This document shows positions 1 to 11,155 of a DNA stretch of 64,000 nucleotides, one piece after another. A program made the translations under genes and the position numbers. Numbering within the stretch: position 1 is the first letter of the stretch; each line of letters opens with the position of its first letter. The notes under the pieces are model-generated. The model searched no databases. It was not told the DNA's origin and saw only the letters and a list, made by a program, of their open reading frames with translations. Source of the stretch: Simmondsia chinensis (lineage: Eukaryota; Streptophyta; Magnoliopsida; Caryophyllales; Simmondsiaceae); the NCBI GenBank assembly GCA_018398585.1, contig JAGTTD010000022.1:7975501-8039500 (forward strand), read 5' to 3'.

Positions 1-222
1 CTTCACGCGGCACGACCACCACGGTACCAGTACCGCCTCCCTTTTCACGGTACGACCCGACCTTCACGGTACCGCCTGACCCAAGTGGTACGACCCCGAC
101 CTTCACGGTACTACCCCGACCCTCATGGTACTGCCTGATCCACGCGGTACGACCCGACCCCCACTTTACCGCCTCCCTCCCCACGGTAACGCCTCTCTCC
201 CCACGGTACCGCCTGACCTCCC
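1..222. repeat. Degenerate GGTAC-rich direct repeats upstream of TATA
   Basis: Short degenerate units built around CACGGTACCGCC and CACGGTACGACC recur about every 18-25 bases, ending just before the TATA box at 230. They are GC-rich compared with the rest of the window. The position suggests U3 enhancer-like repeats of the gypsy LTR (inference). Confidence 0.6.
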
Positions 223-229
223 CTGGGTC

Positions 230-237
230 TATAAATA
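230..237 (+). promoter_or_regulatory. TATA box of the gypsy LTR
   Basis: TATAAATA is followed about 30-60 bases later by a C/T-rich leader with CTCTCTCTCC, the usual layout of a plant LTR promoter. Confidence 0.55.
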
Positions 238-539
238 CCCCACACCTCCACCCCTCAAACGTCACACCTCACACCTCAACCCACAACACTCTCTCTCTCC
301 TCGCGGTTCTCTCTCTAGCACCCACAATTCTCTCTCCTCGCCTCACTAGTGCCGCCACCTAGCCGGCACGACTCCGACCGACCCTCTGGTGCCGCCACCT
401 CACCGGCACAGCTCCAACCTACCCGTCGGTGCCGCCACCTCGCCGGAACAGTACCGGCCACCCTGCTGGTAACGCTATCTCGTCAATTTCAAAGCTAATC
501 AACTATAGGAACTGGGTTTTTGGGTTAAAAGCTAGCATC

Positions 540-1040
540 TATAAGTATATCATTTTCCCTGCTTGTTTGTAAAATATGAAAATTGCTTTAAATGATTTGA
601 AATGTGAGTATATTACTTTCCCTGCTTGTTTGTTAACTACAAAGAATTGCTTTAAATGACTTGAAATGTGAGTATATTACTTTCACTGCTTGTTTGTTAA
701 CTACAAAGAATTGCTTTAAATTACTTAAAATGTGAGTATATTACTTTCCCTGCTTGTTTGTTAACTACAAAGAATTGCTTTAAATGACTTGAAATGTGAG
801 TATATTACTTTCCCTGCTTCTTTGTTAACTACAAAGAATTGCTTTAAATGACTTGAAATGCGAGTATATTACTTTCCCTGCTTGTTTGTTAACTACAAAA
901 AATTGCTTTAAATGACTTGAAATATAAGTATATTACTTTCCCTGCTTCTATGTTAACTATAAAGAATTGCTTTAAATGACTTGAAATGTAAGTATATCAA
1001 TTCCCCTACTTGTTTGTAAAGTATAAAAATTGCTTTAGAT
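540..1040. repeat. 64-bp tandem repeat, about 7-8 copies
   Basis: A unit containing GTGAGTATATTAC, CCCTGCTTGTTTG and TTGCTTTAAATGACTTG recurs at exactly 64-base steps (for example at 604, 668, 732 and 796). The outer copies are the most diverged. It lies in the transcribed, downstream part of the gypsy LTR. Confidence 0.85.
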
Positions 1041-1171
1041 GACTTGATTTGTGAGATTTATATGTTAAGTGATTTATTGTTTTGATAAAATAGGATTGGG
1101 CATATGTGTTTATGTGATTTTGTAATTTATACTCTTATGAGTTGAACTATATTGGTTTATACGTTGATTTA

Positions 1172-1312
1172 ACATGTGAATTTCGAAGGAATTTGTACGA
1201 ATAAGTGAATTTCGAAGGAGTTTTTACGAATATGTGAATTTCGAAGGAATTTGTACGATTATGTGAATTTCGAAGGAGTTTTTACGAATATGTGAATTTC
1301 GAAGGAAATTAT
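1172..1312. repeat. 29-bp tandem repeat, five copies
   Basis: GTGAATTTCGAAGGA begins at 1176, 1205, 1234, 1263 and 1292, a strict 29-base period. Two sub-variants (ATTTGTACGA and GTTTTTACGA) alternate. A separate diverged duplication follows at about 1380-1465 and 1520-1597 (CGATTACGACCCT, CGCGGGAATAATACCGGC). Confidence 0.85.
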
Positions 1313-2167
1313 TGTGAACTTCTGATTTGAATTTGAAAAGGTTTTATAGAGCTTACAGATAATTACGTTGACCTTCCGAGGTCTATCGACTATGGAATAC
1401 GAAATACGAAATACAAAAATCGATTACGACCCTATCGCGGGAATAATACCGGCACGTAGTCTCCGATTGTCTGTTGGTTCTTGTGAGCTAACAGATACCA
1501 GGTTTTGATCCTAGCGGATCTGTCGACTTGGAACCGGTTCGAATACGAAATACGAACGTCGATTACGACCCTGTCGCGGGAATAATACCGGCGGTAGTTT
1601 TTGATGCGTCTGTAAGTTTACCAAAAATCTCTTGTGAAATGAACTGAGTTATGAAACAATGGTTTGTGATATCTTAACATGATTTTTGAAAGATAATTAT
1701 TTTTACTAGTTTTGACTGGGTGTTTATCCGTTTTTAATAATATGCCTGATCCGGGTAGGGAATGTGCTATACTTACTGAGCGCGTTGTTTGCTCAACTAA
1801 TTCGTTTATTTCTCTTTTCCCAGATTAGTAGCTCATGGCAGTTATAGAGGGACGAGGAAGGCAAAGCGACTTCTTGTTCTGAACATTGTGTTGATTTCAA
1901 AGGTTTAGATATTTAACTAAGTTCGTAGTAGAATAGGATGGACTAATTGAGGTATTGTAATTTTAAACTTCCGCACTATTAGAAGTAAGTCATTGATAAG
2001 ATGTATTTGGATTTGATGTCATGAATTTTGGAAAAGTTATGAAATTTTGAGGAAATTGTGATGGAGTGATTTGGGCTTCGTACTATGATGGGGGATTTCA
2101 TTGTAATACGGCCATGTAGCGCCCGTTTAGCTTAAGCCTATTTGGTATTAAAGTTGGGAGCGTTACA

Positions 2168-3179
2168 AAATCAAACAAGACAAAATTTTGAATGGGTAAT
2201 AATTTATCTTGATTCAATCAATCATTTATTCATGACCAAAGCAAACTAGAAAATTAATTCAAAAATTAAGCTAATATGAAAATCAATTAATCAATCAATT
2301 TGTTTAGCTAATATGGTAAATCATCTCATCAATCAAGCTAATTGAACTAAAGCGTGCAAATCCACATAGGCATGCTGAGTGTCGACCCACAGACATACCA
2401 TAGCCAACTGAAGCAGCTGTGTGTCGACACATAGAGGTTGTGTGTCGACACACAGCCTTGCGACAGCTCCAACGGCTCATTTTAACTTCGATTTCTTTCC
2501 AATGTTTTTTAAACGTTTCCCAATGGCTTATATGTCATTTTGGCCTATAAATAGGGATTAAATTCCTTGATAAAATCATTCAATTCTTCAAGCTTTATTC
2601 ATCAAAAGTTCTTTCGTTCTACTTGCGCTTTAACATTTTAATCTTATGTTTTTATTGAAGTTTTCTTGAGCATCACTAGTTCTCTTTATTGTTGATCATT
2701 GAGCTTAATTGGCATATCCTTAGCTTTTGCTAAGCTTGATCTATTGTCAATTCACAATTGAAAGAGTGAAGAATTTGAGTGTTTTAATTCTTTCATTGCT
2801 TTAATTCATTTCAGTGTAAAAGGTTGGATCCTAAGCCTATGGTTACAAAAGGATCGGTTGTAAAGGTTGGGTCTTAAGCCTACGTACAAAAAGACCAGGT
2901 GTAAAGGTTGGATCCTGAGTCTGTTTTTAAAAAGAATTATCAAGTTTAGTTAAAGGCTCAAGTGACGAAGAGTAGTCACTTGAGAAGTGGATTAGCTTCC
3001 GATTTAGAAGTGAACCACTATAAAAACCTTTATGCATCTTTTTATTCTTGCCTTTATCTTTTTTATTTTATATTCATTATTTAACTTTCAATCTAATTTT
3101 TGGTTCACAAAGTTTAATTTTTCAATTATCACGAAAAAACCTAATTCAATCTCCTTTTAGGTTGCTCTTTGGGCCTTCA
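2168..3179 (+). repeat. 5' LTR of copia B, first ~450 bases missing
   Basis: It aligns with the 3' LTR from about 25,962 onward, through the same TATA region (TATAAATA at 2546-2553), the repeated AAAGGTTGGATCCTAAGCC motifs, and the end GGGCCTTCA. Two TGTGTGTCGACACA palindromes lie about 100-130 bases upstream of the TATA box (2418-2456). The missing 5' part is explained by the gypsy insertion ending at 2167. Confidence 0.85.
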
Positions 3180-3197
3180 ATTGGTATTAGAACTAGC
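3180..3197 (+). other. Primer binding site of copia B, mutated
   Basis: ATTGGTATTAGAACTAGC directly follows the LTR. It is a decayed match to the initiator-Met tRNA site, seen intact as ATTGGTATCAGAGCC in element A. Confidence 0.75.
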
Positions 3198-3249
3198 ACT
3201 CTTTTTTTCCCATCCCTAATTTTGGTCGAACAACCTTAGAGTGATCCAT

Positions 3250-4047
3250 ATGAAAACCTTTGTACCTATTTTGGTCGAGGGTCAATCAACCAAGAAGCTT
3301 CCACTTTTTGATAGTAAAAGCCTCCACCTTTTGACCGTAAAATCTTTTTCTATTGGAAACTTAGTAGGAGACTTTTTATCACTTCTATTGATTTTGGCTT
3401 ATGGCTAATCACAAAAAATGGTGATTTTATTCCTTCAATGGATAAAGGAAATACAATTCTTGATGAATTTGAAAATGTGCTTATTCAACATGACAAAATA
3501 AAGCTTGAGAAAAATGTTAAAGCCTACTTCCAATTATTATGTGCTATTACTTCCAATGAGTTTAATCATGTAAAAAGTTGCAACATTGCAAAGGAGATTT
3601 GGGATAAACTAGAACCACATTTGGAAGAGAGTCCAATGAAGAATCCCCACATACAAGTGAAGAGAAGAAAGTAGATTCGTATCTCATGGCCATTGAATCT
3701 AAAGAAGAAGAAGAACTGGAAGAAGATGAGGTAAATGATTTATCTTATAATGAGCTCATGGATAGTTTTCATGAATTATATGCTGCATTTAAAAAATTAA
3801 GAAACAAATACTCTTCTGAGAAAAATGAGCTACAAAAAGAGTCAAAACAATGTTTAGTATTTAAGCTTGAAAGTGAATCCTTGAAAGCAAAAATAGAGTC
3901 ATTAAATGATCGAGTTGAAACATTGATAAATGAGAAGCAATTCTTGGAAGAAAGGCTTATTTCAAACGAAAATAAAAATGAAGAATTTAAGGAAGATGAA
4001 TTATTGGTTAATGAGAATAAGTCTTTGAAAGAACAAGGGGAAGAACT
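3250..4047 (+). pseudogene. gag: Copia B gag, 5' part, internally deleted
   Basis: The ATG at 3250 matches the position of the gag start in element A. The first part encodes the UBN2-type gag N-terminus, with stops. After EIWDKLEP (about 3600-3625) the sequence jumps to the acidic stretch before the coiled coil. The middle of gag and the first CCHC zinc knuckle, both present in A, are therefore missing. From 3686 an open stretch encodes an acidic linker (EEDEVNDLSYNEL, nearly the same in A) and a long coiled coil. It is cut at GEEL by chromovirus C and resumes at 9892. The last residues of the open stretch (after 4047) come from C's LTR, not from gag. Confidence 0.8.
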
Positions 4048-4471
4048 ATATAAGCCTCTAAACGAGGTAGATGGTTAACACTGTGAAAGATAGAGTATAG
4101 ATGAGAAGAGAAGTGAAAGGGATGAGATAATAGAGAGAATTAGATGAGAAGGAGAAAATTTCTCAAAGAGATTAGTGTAAACGTTTCATTGAATGAATGA
4201 CACTATAAGAAATTGAGCTACTTATACTTGATCTAAGTACACTGCATAAGGACTAAGCCATAATAGACTTATTAGATCCAAGCAGCCAATATTGACCAAA
4301 GCTTGACCAATAACCAACTTAACAACCCAATACAGCCTTTTGGCGCCAAACACCATCTAGGGACATTACAAAGCAACGATAAAATTCAACACTTCACTAA
4401 GCCTTATTACAGAAATACCAAACAATAACAAAACAGTAGCTACTTGACTTAATTCCCTTTGGATCACAACA
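4048..4471 (-). repeat. 3' LTR of chromovirus C
   Basis: It is the same 424 bases as 9468-9891 with scattered differences and starts TGTTGTGATCC on the minus strand. The inner edge is set by the PPT. The outer edge ends in AT rather than the usual CA, so it may be off by a few bases. Confidence 0.85.
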
Positions 4472-4484
4472 TTCCTTCCCTCTT
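4472..4484 (-). other. Polypurine tract of chromovirus C
   Basis: The minus strand reads AAGAGGGAAGGAA immediately before the LTR start TGTTGTG. Confidence 0.75.
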
Positions 4485-4499
4485 GAAAACATTCTTGTC

Positions 4500-5667
4500 C
4501 TCAAGAATGAAAGTAAGGTAATATACTCTTCAAGAAATTAAGCTCTTCCCAAGTTGCATCTTGCTTATCCAAGCTGGTCCATTGCACCAGAACTTCATGG
4601 AATGATCTTTCAGTAGCTTTTGCTTTGCGTGAATCAAGTACAGCAGTAGGTTGCAGAAGTAAGGCTCCATTTGAGCCAACTTCTGTGACCCTTTTTCACC
4701 TGTTTCTTAAGGAACGAAACATGAAAAACAGGATGAATGTAAGAGTTAGGAGGTAAATCAAGCTTGTAAGCCACTTTGTCAATCTTCTCGAGGATCTTAT
4801 AAGGCCCAAAAAACTTTGCACACAACTTCACATTCTTCCTCACAGCCACATTTGCTTGTCTATGAGGCTGTAATTTCAAATAAACCATATCTCCAACCTC
4901 AAAATGTCTGTCCACACGCTTCCTGTCAGCATATAACTTCATTCTTGCTTGAGCTTGATGAAGATTGTCTTTCAATAATTGCATTAATTGCCTCCTCTGC
5001 ATCACTAAATCAGTAACCTCAAGAACATATGACACAAGTCCTTGCAGCATCGTTGGTGTTGGAGGATCATAACCATATAGAGCTTTGAATGGAGTAGTCC
5101 CAATGGAAGTGTGAGCATGTGTGTTGTACCATTGTTCTGCCAAGGATAACCACTTGCTCCACACCTTAGGATGAGTGAACACCATGCTTCTAAGGTATTG
5201 CTCAATGCACTGATTGACTCTTTCAATTTGCCCATCGGTTTGAGGATGATAAGATGAACTAAGAGCCAATGTTGTCCCTACAAGATTGAATAATTCCTTT
5301 CAAAAATGGCTGGTAAAGATTGTGGCAAGCCATGAAGCTTGTAAATATTATCCAAGAAATTCCTAGCCAACTTCTCAGGTGTTATAGGTTTGGCCAGCCC
5401 CACAAAATGACTAAATTTGGTAAACCGATCAACCACAACCCAAATTACCTCTTTACCTTCTGACCTTGGCAATCCTTCAATAAAGTGCATGCTTATATTT
5501 TGCCAAGCACACTCCGGAATAGGTAAAGGCTGAAGGAGAGCTTGATACCTATGATCACCAAGCTTAGTTTGTTGGCAAACTTCATAAGCTTGCACAAATT
5601 CAGTCATAGATCTCTTCATTCCAGTCCACTTGAAGTAAGCTTTAAGCCTTTGATAAGTACCTTCCAC
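4500..5667 (-). pseudogene. Chromovirus C integrase and chromodomain-like end
   Basis: Integrase would insert the cDNA into chromatin. The first piece (5667-5278) holds the YEVCQQTK zinc-binding end and the core up to VVVDRFTKFSHF. The second (5269-4634) has the SSYHPQTDGQIERVNQ catalytic-Glu box and the C-terminal FGPYKILEKI...HPVFHVS region. A further frame (about 4605-4505) encodes VLVQWTSLDKQDATWEEL, which resembles a chromodomain and supports the chromovirus call. A stop or frameshift lies near 5270-5280, where the second catalytic Asp region should be, and another near 4640. An opposite-strand ORF at 5695-5946 is a shadow of this reading. Confidence 0.85.
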
Positions 5668-5862
5668 TCCAGAATGACCTCCCCAAGCTGAATCATGGGA
5701 AGCACTAAGGATCTATGGCCTCAAATCATTGGAAGAGCCAATTTACAACTTGCCTTTCAACTAAATGACACCCTTTATCATAGAAACATCTGCATTAGCA
5801 ACCGGTTGGCTTGTTCTGCTTACACTGAAAGCTATAATGCAATATGGTACAAAAGGATCACC

Positions 5863-6489
5863 TTAATAGGATTTGTACACCTCTTCAATCCAAGTGGGAA
5901 GTATCACAGATATTGCTCCATAGGAACCTTGCTCACAGTCGCCTAATCTGCATGACAGTGCATCCGCAGCAGCATTTTCTTTTCCTTTCTTGTATTCAAT
6001 GACATAATCAAGCCCCAACATCTTCATCAACCCCTTTTTCTGAATTCTTGTCACAATTTTCTATTCAAGAAGGTGCTTCAAACTTTGATGATCAGTCTTG
6101 ATCTTAAATTGATGTCCATCCAAGTAAGGTCTCCATCTATCCATAGCCAGCAAGATTGCTAAGTATTCTTTTTCATACGTAAATAATGCTTGATTTTTAG
6201 GACTCAAAGCCCGACTGAGGTTGGCTATTGGCCTACCTCCTTGAGATAAAACAACACCAATTTCATTCCCACAAGCATTAGTCTCTAAGATAAACTTAGC
6301 AGCAAAATTCGGCATAGCTAGAACTGGAGCTCCACACATAGCAGATTTTAAGGCCTCAAATGCAACTTGGGCTTTCTCTGACCACTTGAATGAATCTTTC
6401 TTCAATAAATTAGTTAATGGTTTGGCTATGGAACCATAACCAATAATGAACTTCCGGTAATAACCAGTCAAGCCCAAAAAACCTCGCAA
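5863..6489 (-). pseudogene. Chromovirus C RNase H
   Basis: Two ORFs separated by one stop near 6060. The first (6489-6061) holds the RT connection and the RNase H start, GFLGLTGYYRKFI and LETNACGNEIGVVLSQ. The canonical first catalytic Asp (usually ETDAS) is Asn here. The second (6054-5863) continues through GLDYVIEYKKGKENAAADAL. It follows RT in the normal gypsy order. Confidence 0.8.
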
Positions 6490-7418
6490 TTACTTCAAGG
6501 TCATTGGTTCAGGCCACTCCTTCATAGCTTGAACCTTAGACGGATCAGTAGAGACACCTTCTTGAGAAATAACATGGCCCAAATACTCCAATTGAGTTTG
6601 TGCAAAAGAACATTTTGCCAATTTTGCATATAGCTTATGCCCGCGCATGGTCAAGAAGACTTCCCTTAGATGCATCAAATGATCTTCAAGTGAAGAACTA
6701 TAAATCAATATATCATCGAAGAAAACCAATGCAAATCTCCTCAGGAACTGCTTGAAAACATCATTCATTACTGCTTAAAATGTAGTTGGAGCATTAGTAA
6801 AGCCAAAAGGCATAACCACAAACTCAAAATGGCCATGATGTGTCTTGAAAGCAGTCTTGTATATATCTTGCTTCAATACTTTGATTTGATGATACCCTTG
6901 CCTTAAATCGAGCTTGGAAAAGATACTAGCACCATGAAGCTCATCCAACATATCATCTATGACTAGAATTGGAAACTTGTCTTTCACTGTTAATGAATTA
7001 AGGTGTCGGTAGTCCACACATATCCCAGCTGTGCCAACTTTCTTCTTAACGAGGATAACTGGTGAAGCAAATGGGTGTGAGTTTACCTCACAAAGCATGT
7101 CTTGAGTAGCTCATCTACATGCCTCTCAATCTCAGTCTTTTGGGCATGGGGATACTTATAAGGCCTTAGCTTAACAGGCTCAGAATTAGGCTTAAGAGGA
7201 ATAGCAAGGTCCAATTGTCTCTTAAGGGGTAATGTCTTTGGTTGTTCAAACAAGTCCTCAAATTCTTCAGTCAAGGCTCTAACTTTAGGCTGAAGAATGT
7301 CTCCCAATTCAGTAGGAGATATAACAAACAATTGTCCTACCCAATGGTGAGCACTTTTCTTGAATCCTCCTTTTAACTTCTTGCCTCTTATTTCTTGCAA
7401 CTGAGCTTGATCTGCCAT
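6490..7418 (-). pseudogene. Chromovirus C reverse transcriptase
   Basis: Three pieces. At 7418-7083 is the linker after protease, with the polymerase N-terminus (KLRPYKYPHAQKTEIERHV). At 7098-6775 come [29 protein letters not shown] and [13 protein letters not shown]. At 6768-6490 is the ALVFFDDILIYS catalytic box with FxDD intact, then LGHVIS. Stops or frameshifts occur near 7090 and 6770. All core RT motifs are recognisable, so the copy is only moderately old. Confidence 0.9.
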
Positions 7419-7442
7419 TCCTTGTAATACAACTTTGGAGCC

Positions 7443-8018
7443 TTAAATCTCAAATGCCACAGTTAGATTTGCAAAATCAAACATCACAGGGTTGAAGGAT
7501 CTCATCCAATATACCCCCAAAACCATGTCACATCCACCCAAGGGCAGTATTCTGAAATCATAATCAAACTTGCGATCTTGCATTGTCCACTGAAACCCTT
7601 GGCACTTGTTCTGAGTCAAAATGGACTTCCCATTAGCGATAGTCACTGCTAAGGGATGAGTTTTAATCACTTCATGTCCCACTTTCTTCACCACTTTTGG
7701 ATCAATGAAGCTATAAGTGCTTCCACTATCAATCAAGATGATTAAAGACCTCTTGCCTGCCTTTCCCACTATCCTAATTGTATTATGAGCTTCATTGCTT
7801 GTTAAAGCCTTCACTGAAATCTCAGCTTCATCCTCAATCAACTCATCCTGCGATTCCTGATCTGAACTATCATCCTTAGCTTCAGATTCACCACTTTCAA
7901 CATGTTCTTCAGCATTGATTCCATGAGCAGACATGAGGAATTTTGGATTACACTTGTGTCCAAACTGATACAGATGATTGCACTTGAAGCAAAGCCTTTG
8001 AGCTTTCTTTTCATGCAA
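7443..8018 (-). pseudogene. Chromovirus C zinc knuckle and aspartic protease
   Basis: One uninterrupted ORF of 191 residues. Near residue 10 is a gypsy-type zinc knuckle CFKCNHLYQFGHKC, the nucleic-acid-binding end of gag. After an acidic linker, LIDSGSTYSFID near residue 105 is the aspartic protease active site (DSG). GGCDMVLGVYWM near the end matches the second conserved protease region. The reading frame ends before RT, so gag-pol is no longer continuous. Confidence 0.85.
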
Positions 8019-8054
8019 TTGATTGGTCTTGAATCCAATTGATTTCTTCTGCTG

Positions 8055-9345
8055 TTAAGAGCCACTACTTCTATACCTTGTCCCCTCATTTGAAGCAAGA
8101 ACTGTTTCTTCATAGAGTTTAGCCTTAGCATAAGCCTTGGATAAGGTTTTGTGACCAACCGCCTTAACAGAATTCTTAATTTTGGGCTTTAAACCACTTA
8201 TGAAACTCGAGACATAATATGCCTCAGTGGCTTGAGGGAAAGCAGTTATCATGCTAGCTCTATGGTTCTCAAACCTTGTCATGTACTCCTTCACAGATGT
8301 TTCTTGTATTACTTTGTTAAATTTATCAACAATGTCACTAGAATCTTCATCACCATATCGCTCGCATAGTTCTTTCATAAAATCGTCCCAAGATGGTGTT
8401 CAATTGCTTTTTAACAAACTGTATAGCCATACCTCATGGTCTCCAAGAAGATAAATAGCTGCAATTTGTACCTTCTTTGCATCATCAATATGATAGAAGT
8501 GAAAATAACGATCGCATCTTCTCAACCAAGAATGAGGTTGCTTCCCATCAAATGGATCAATTTGAACTCTTGGCTACTTGTAACCATTACTTCGATTAAT
8601 AGAGGAAGCTTCATTACTCCCGGAACATTGCTGCTGCCACTGATCAGGTGGCCTGTTCAACTGTTCCACATTCAAACTTGCTGTTCCGAGAAGACCTGAT
8701 TGATCAGGAGGATGATTGCTCTGTCCTGGATTAGGCTTGCAGATCGCGAATGAGCTTGATTAAATGACTGAGCTTGTGCTATGGCAGTTACTTCAACTTC
8801 TTGAATTCAATCTTGAACTCTGACTTCTGCTGTTGGAACTCGATCCTGAGGTCTAACTGTCACATTAGGCATTTGTTGATTCATTTCATCAGTAAGCCTT
8901 ATCTGTTGATTAATCGGCAATATACTAGCAGGAATCAAAGGTTTTGGAATAGAAGGCACATTCTGTCCTCTGAGCTGATTGCGTATTCCGGCAAACTTTT
9001 CTTCAAAACCTTGCATTTGTTGATTCAATCGATAAGCTTTTTTTCTTCAAACACTAGAGCTTGCTGATTGACTCGATCAGCAATTCTTTCCTCAACTTCC
9101 AGAGAATGTTGAGTAAATCATTCCTCATACTTTTGATCCAATTCACGGATTGATTCAGCTAGTGATTCACTTGATTCAGCTTGTGTATGCTGACATTTCG
9201 CGAACATTTCTTTTATTTGCAAGCTTAATTGAGTTATTGTAACAACTTCTGGTTCTGTTGTAGTGCTAGCACCGGCAACCTCAGCATAAGAAGGACTTGT
9301 AGCATTCTTTGCCGCACCTAACCTTGTTGTAACACCACTAGCCAT
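8055..9345 (-). pseudogene. gag: Chromovirus C gag
   Basis: The ATG at 9345 begins MASGVTTRLGAAKN, about 110 bases inside the PBS. The frame breaks near 9118 and 9030, passes a proline/glutamine-rich middle (9028-8807), and is unclear at 8400-8800, where stops are frequent. The ORF 8378-8055 is typical gypsy capsid sequence: YMTRFENHRASM, YYVSSFISGLKPKIK, ALAKLYEE-like ending. The zinc knuckle follows in the next ORF. Confidence 0.75.
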
Positions 9346-9454
9346 AATTTCTCAATTCTTGCAATGCAATCAAGGAAAATTGATACCACAACAGCCAAAA
9401 CCAAGCAGATACAATCAAATTGAAGAAATTCCCATAACCGATAGCCTACAAGGA

Positions 9455-9467
9455 GGCTCTGATACCA
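9455..9467 (-). other. Primer binding site of chromovirus C
   Basis: The minus strand reads TGGTATCAGAGCC, complementary to the 3' end of initiator-Met tRNA, directly after the LTR. Confidence 0.9.
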
Positions 9468-9891
9468 ATTTTTAAGCCCTTAAATGAGATAAAAGGTTAA
9501 CATTGTGAAGGATAGAGTATAGATGAGAAGAGAAGTGAAAGGGATGAGATAATAGAGAGAATTAGATAAGAAGGGGAAAATTTCTCAAAGAGATTAGTGT
9601 AAACTTTTCATTGAATGAATGACCCTACAAGAAATTGAGCTACTTATACTTGATCTAAGTACATTGCATAAGGATAAGCCTTAACCGACTTACTAGACCC
9701 AAGCGGCCAATATTGGCCAAAGCTTGACGAATAACCGACTTAACTACCCAATACAGCCTTTTGGCGCCAAACACTAGCTAGGGACATTATAAAGCAATGA
9801 TAAAATGCAACACTTCACTAAGTCTTATTACAGAAATACCAAACATAACAAAACAACAGCTACTTGACTTAATTCCCTTTGGATCATAACA
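9468..9891 (-). repeat. 5' LTR of chromovirus C
   Basis: Direct copy of 4048-4471, starting TGTTATGATCC on the minus strand and abutting the PBS. Confidence 0.85.
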
Positions 9892-10232
9892 AACTCTCAA
9901 AAATTTCAAGTAAGTTTCTCAAGGGCGAAGAAACACTTGAAAAAAATACTCTCTTCTCAAAGACTCACTTATAAATAACAGGGAATCGGCTATAATGGAA
10001 ATAGTCAAAATAAAAAAAATTGAATACAGTTTTTGTCAAAGCCTCATCACCACCAATAAACTCTATAAGATGTCATTATTGTGGTGATCATGAGCATATT
10101 GTGCATCAATGTCCATTTAAAAAGAATTTGAGAAAAATCAAGATGGTTTGGGTTCCAAAGGGATCTCGACCTCCAAATGTCAAGACTAATAATGAAGGAC
10201 CCAAGAAAATTTGGGTACCAAAAATCCGTTAA
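9892..10232 (+). pseudogene. gag: Copia B gag, 3' part with second zinc knuckle
   Basis: It continues the gag cut at 4047. The translation resembles the KISSKF.KG.ETL.KIL stretch of element A, with a stop and frame changes. The open part (10,020-10,232) carries a CX2CX4HX4C knuckle (CHYCGDHEHIVHQC) and ends KKIWVPKIR-stop. That is the normal end of gag in this family, because pol starts in another frame. The knuckle is different from the one in the middle of gag. Confidence 0.8.
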
Positions 10233-11155
10233 ATTGTATAGGTGTGCTTGAAGATTGACAATAAAAATCAAAAGTAGTGCTTTGGCAGTAGTTTCACAAG
10301 TCATATGACCAGAGATAAATGCAAGTCCACTTTTATCAAAATAAGGAAAGGGAAAATTTCATTTTCAACAAGAAGAATAGAAAAATCATTGGTATAGGTA
10401 ACATTACTTCTAACTCTGCTCCTTACATAAATGACGGTTTACTTGTTTATGGTCTTTTGCATAACTTTCTTAACATTAGTCTACTACGTGAGAGAGTTTA
10501 TTGTGTGCAATCATGAGTCATTTAAATATGTAGTGGCGCATACTTAAATGAATGCATTATTAATTGATCAATTAGGATGTGATAATGTCTATATAATTGA
10601 TCTTGAGTATATGAACTTTGTGAAATGTTCTAGTATCTCGAATAAAAATGATCATTGGATATGAAATAGATTGAACGTGCCAGTATGGAATTAATTTCAA
10701 AACCTTTGAAAAATAATCTTATTTGACAACTACCAAATCTTAATTCGAAAAAGGTCATATTTGATATGCACTTCAATAAAGGAAAACAAACAAGATCTTA
10801 ATTAAAACCCAAAATTGTAGTTTCTATCTTAAGGCATCTTGAATTTTTGCATATAGACTTGTTTGATCCTACTAGATATTTGGGCCATTGTAAAAGTGTT
10901 TGGACTTGTAATTGTTGATGATTACTCTCATTTTGCTTGGTGCTTATTCCTTTCTCATAAGAGTGAAGCCTTTGACAATTTCAAAAAGTTTCATAAGTGA
11001 AAAATGATAAACATTTGAAAATTGTTTCAATTAGAAGTGATTTTGGAAGGGAATTTGAAAACTGCGATTTAGAAAAATATTGTGATTAAATTGAAATCCA
11101 TCATAAATTTTTGACTCATGAAATTCCTCAATAAAGCGAAGTGATTAAAAACAAT
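10233..11155 (+). pseudogene. pol: Copia B protease and integrase start
   Basis: No long frame is open. Fragments align with element A pol in order: the SHMTRDK protease neighbourhood (about 10,300), IIGIGNIT and LHNFLNISLLRERVYC (10,390-10,510), the pre-integrase zinc region (about 10,700-10,830), and the integrase core IVDDYSHFAW (about 10,910). It runs to EVIKNN at 11,155, where element A is inserted. Coding resumes at 21,325. Confidence 0.7.

Larger units (their letters stand above)
1..2167 (+). mobile_element. Long Ty3/gypsy LTR, Tekay-like, 5' end outside window
   Basis: The stretch ends in GGAGCGTTACA, preceded by TGTAGCGCCC about 50 bases upstream. A TATA box lies near 230, followed by a CT-rich leader and a very long transcribed part with tandem repeats. 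A long LTR with a promoter in its middle and a GTTACA end is typical of Tekay-type chromoviruses (family knowledge). It stops exactly where a truncated copia LTR begins at 2168, so I infer that it is the right-hand LTR of an element inserted into element B. The rest of that element, or the start of a solo LTR, lies left of the window. No ORF in it looks real. Confidence 0.65.
4048..9891 (-). mobile_element. Ty3/gypsy chromovirus C, full length, decayed
   Basis: It is flanked by two 424-base LTRs in direct orientation, with a PBS next to the right LTR and a PPT next to the left one, so it reads on the minus strand. The 4-base TSD aact (4044-4047 and 9892-9895) interrupts the gag of copia B. 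The order gag, zinc knuckle, protease, RT, RNase H, integrase, chromodomain-like end is that of chromoviruses. By hand alignment the LTRs are roughly 90% identical. Every ORF carries stops or frameshifts, so it is not autonomous now. Confidence 0.9.

Noticed and set aside
125..349. Pro/Ser-rich 74-codon ORF at the window start
   Set aside because: It spans the TATA box and GGTAC repeats of the gypsy LTR; composition-driven.
540..1040. Regularly spaced repeats as a possible CRISPR array
   Set aside because: A continuous 64-base tandem repeat without distinct spacers, in a plant LTR.
5695..5946. 83-codon plus-strand ORF
   Set aside because: Antisense to the RNase H-integrase junction of chromovirus C; no independent features.
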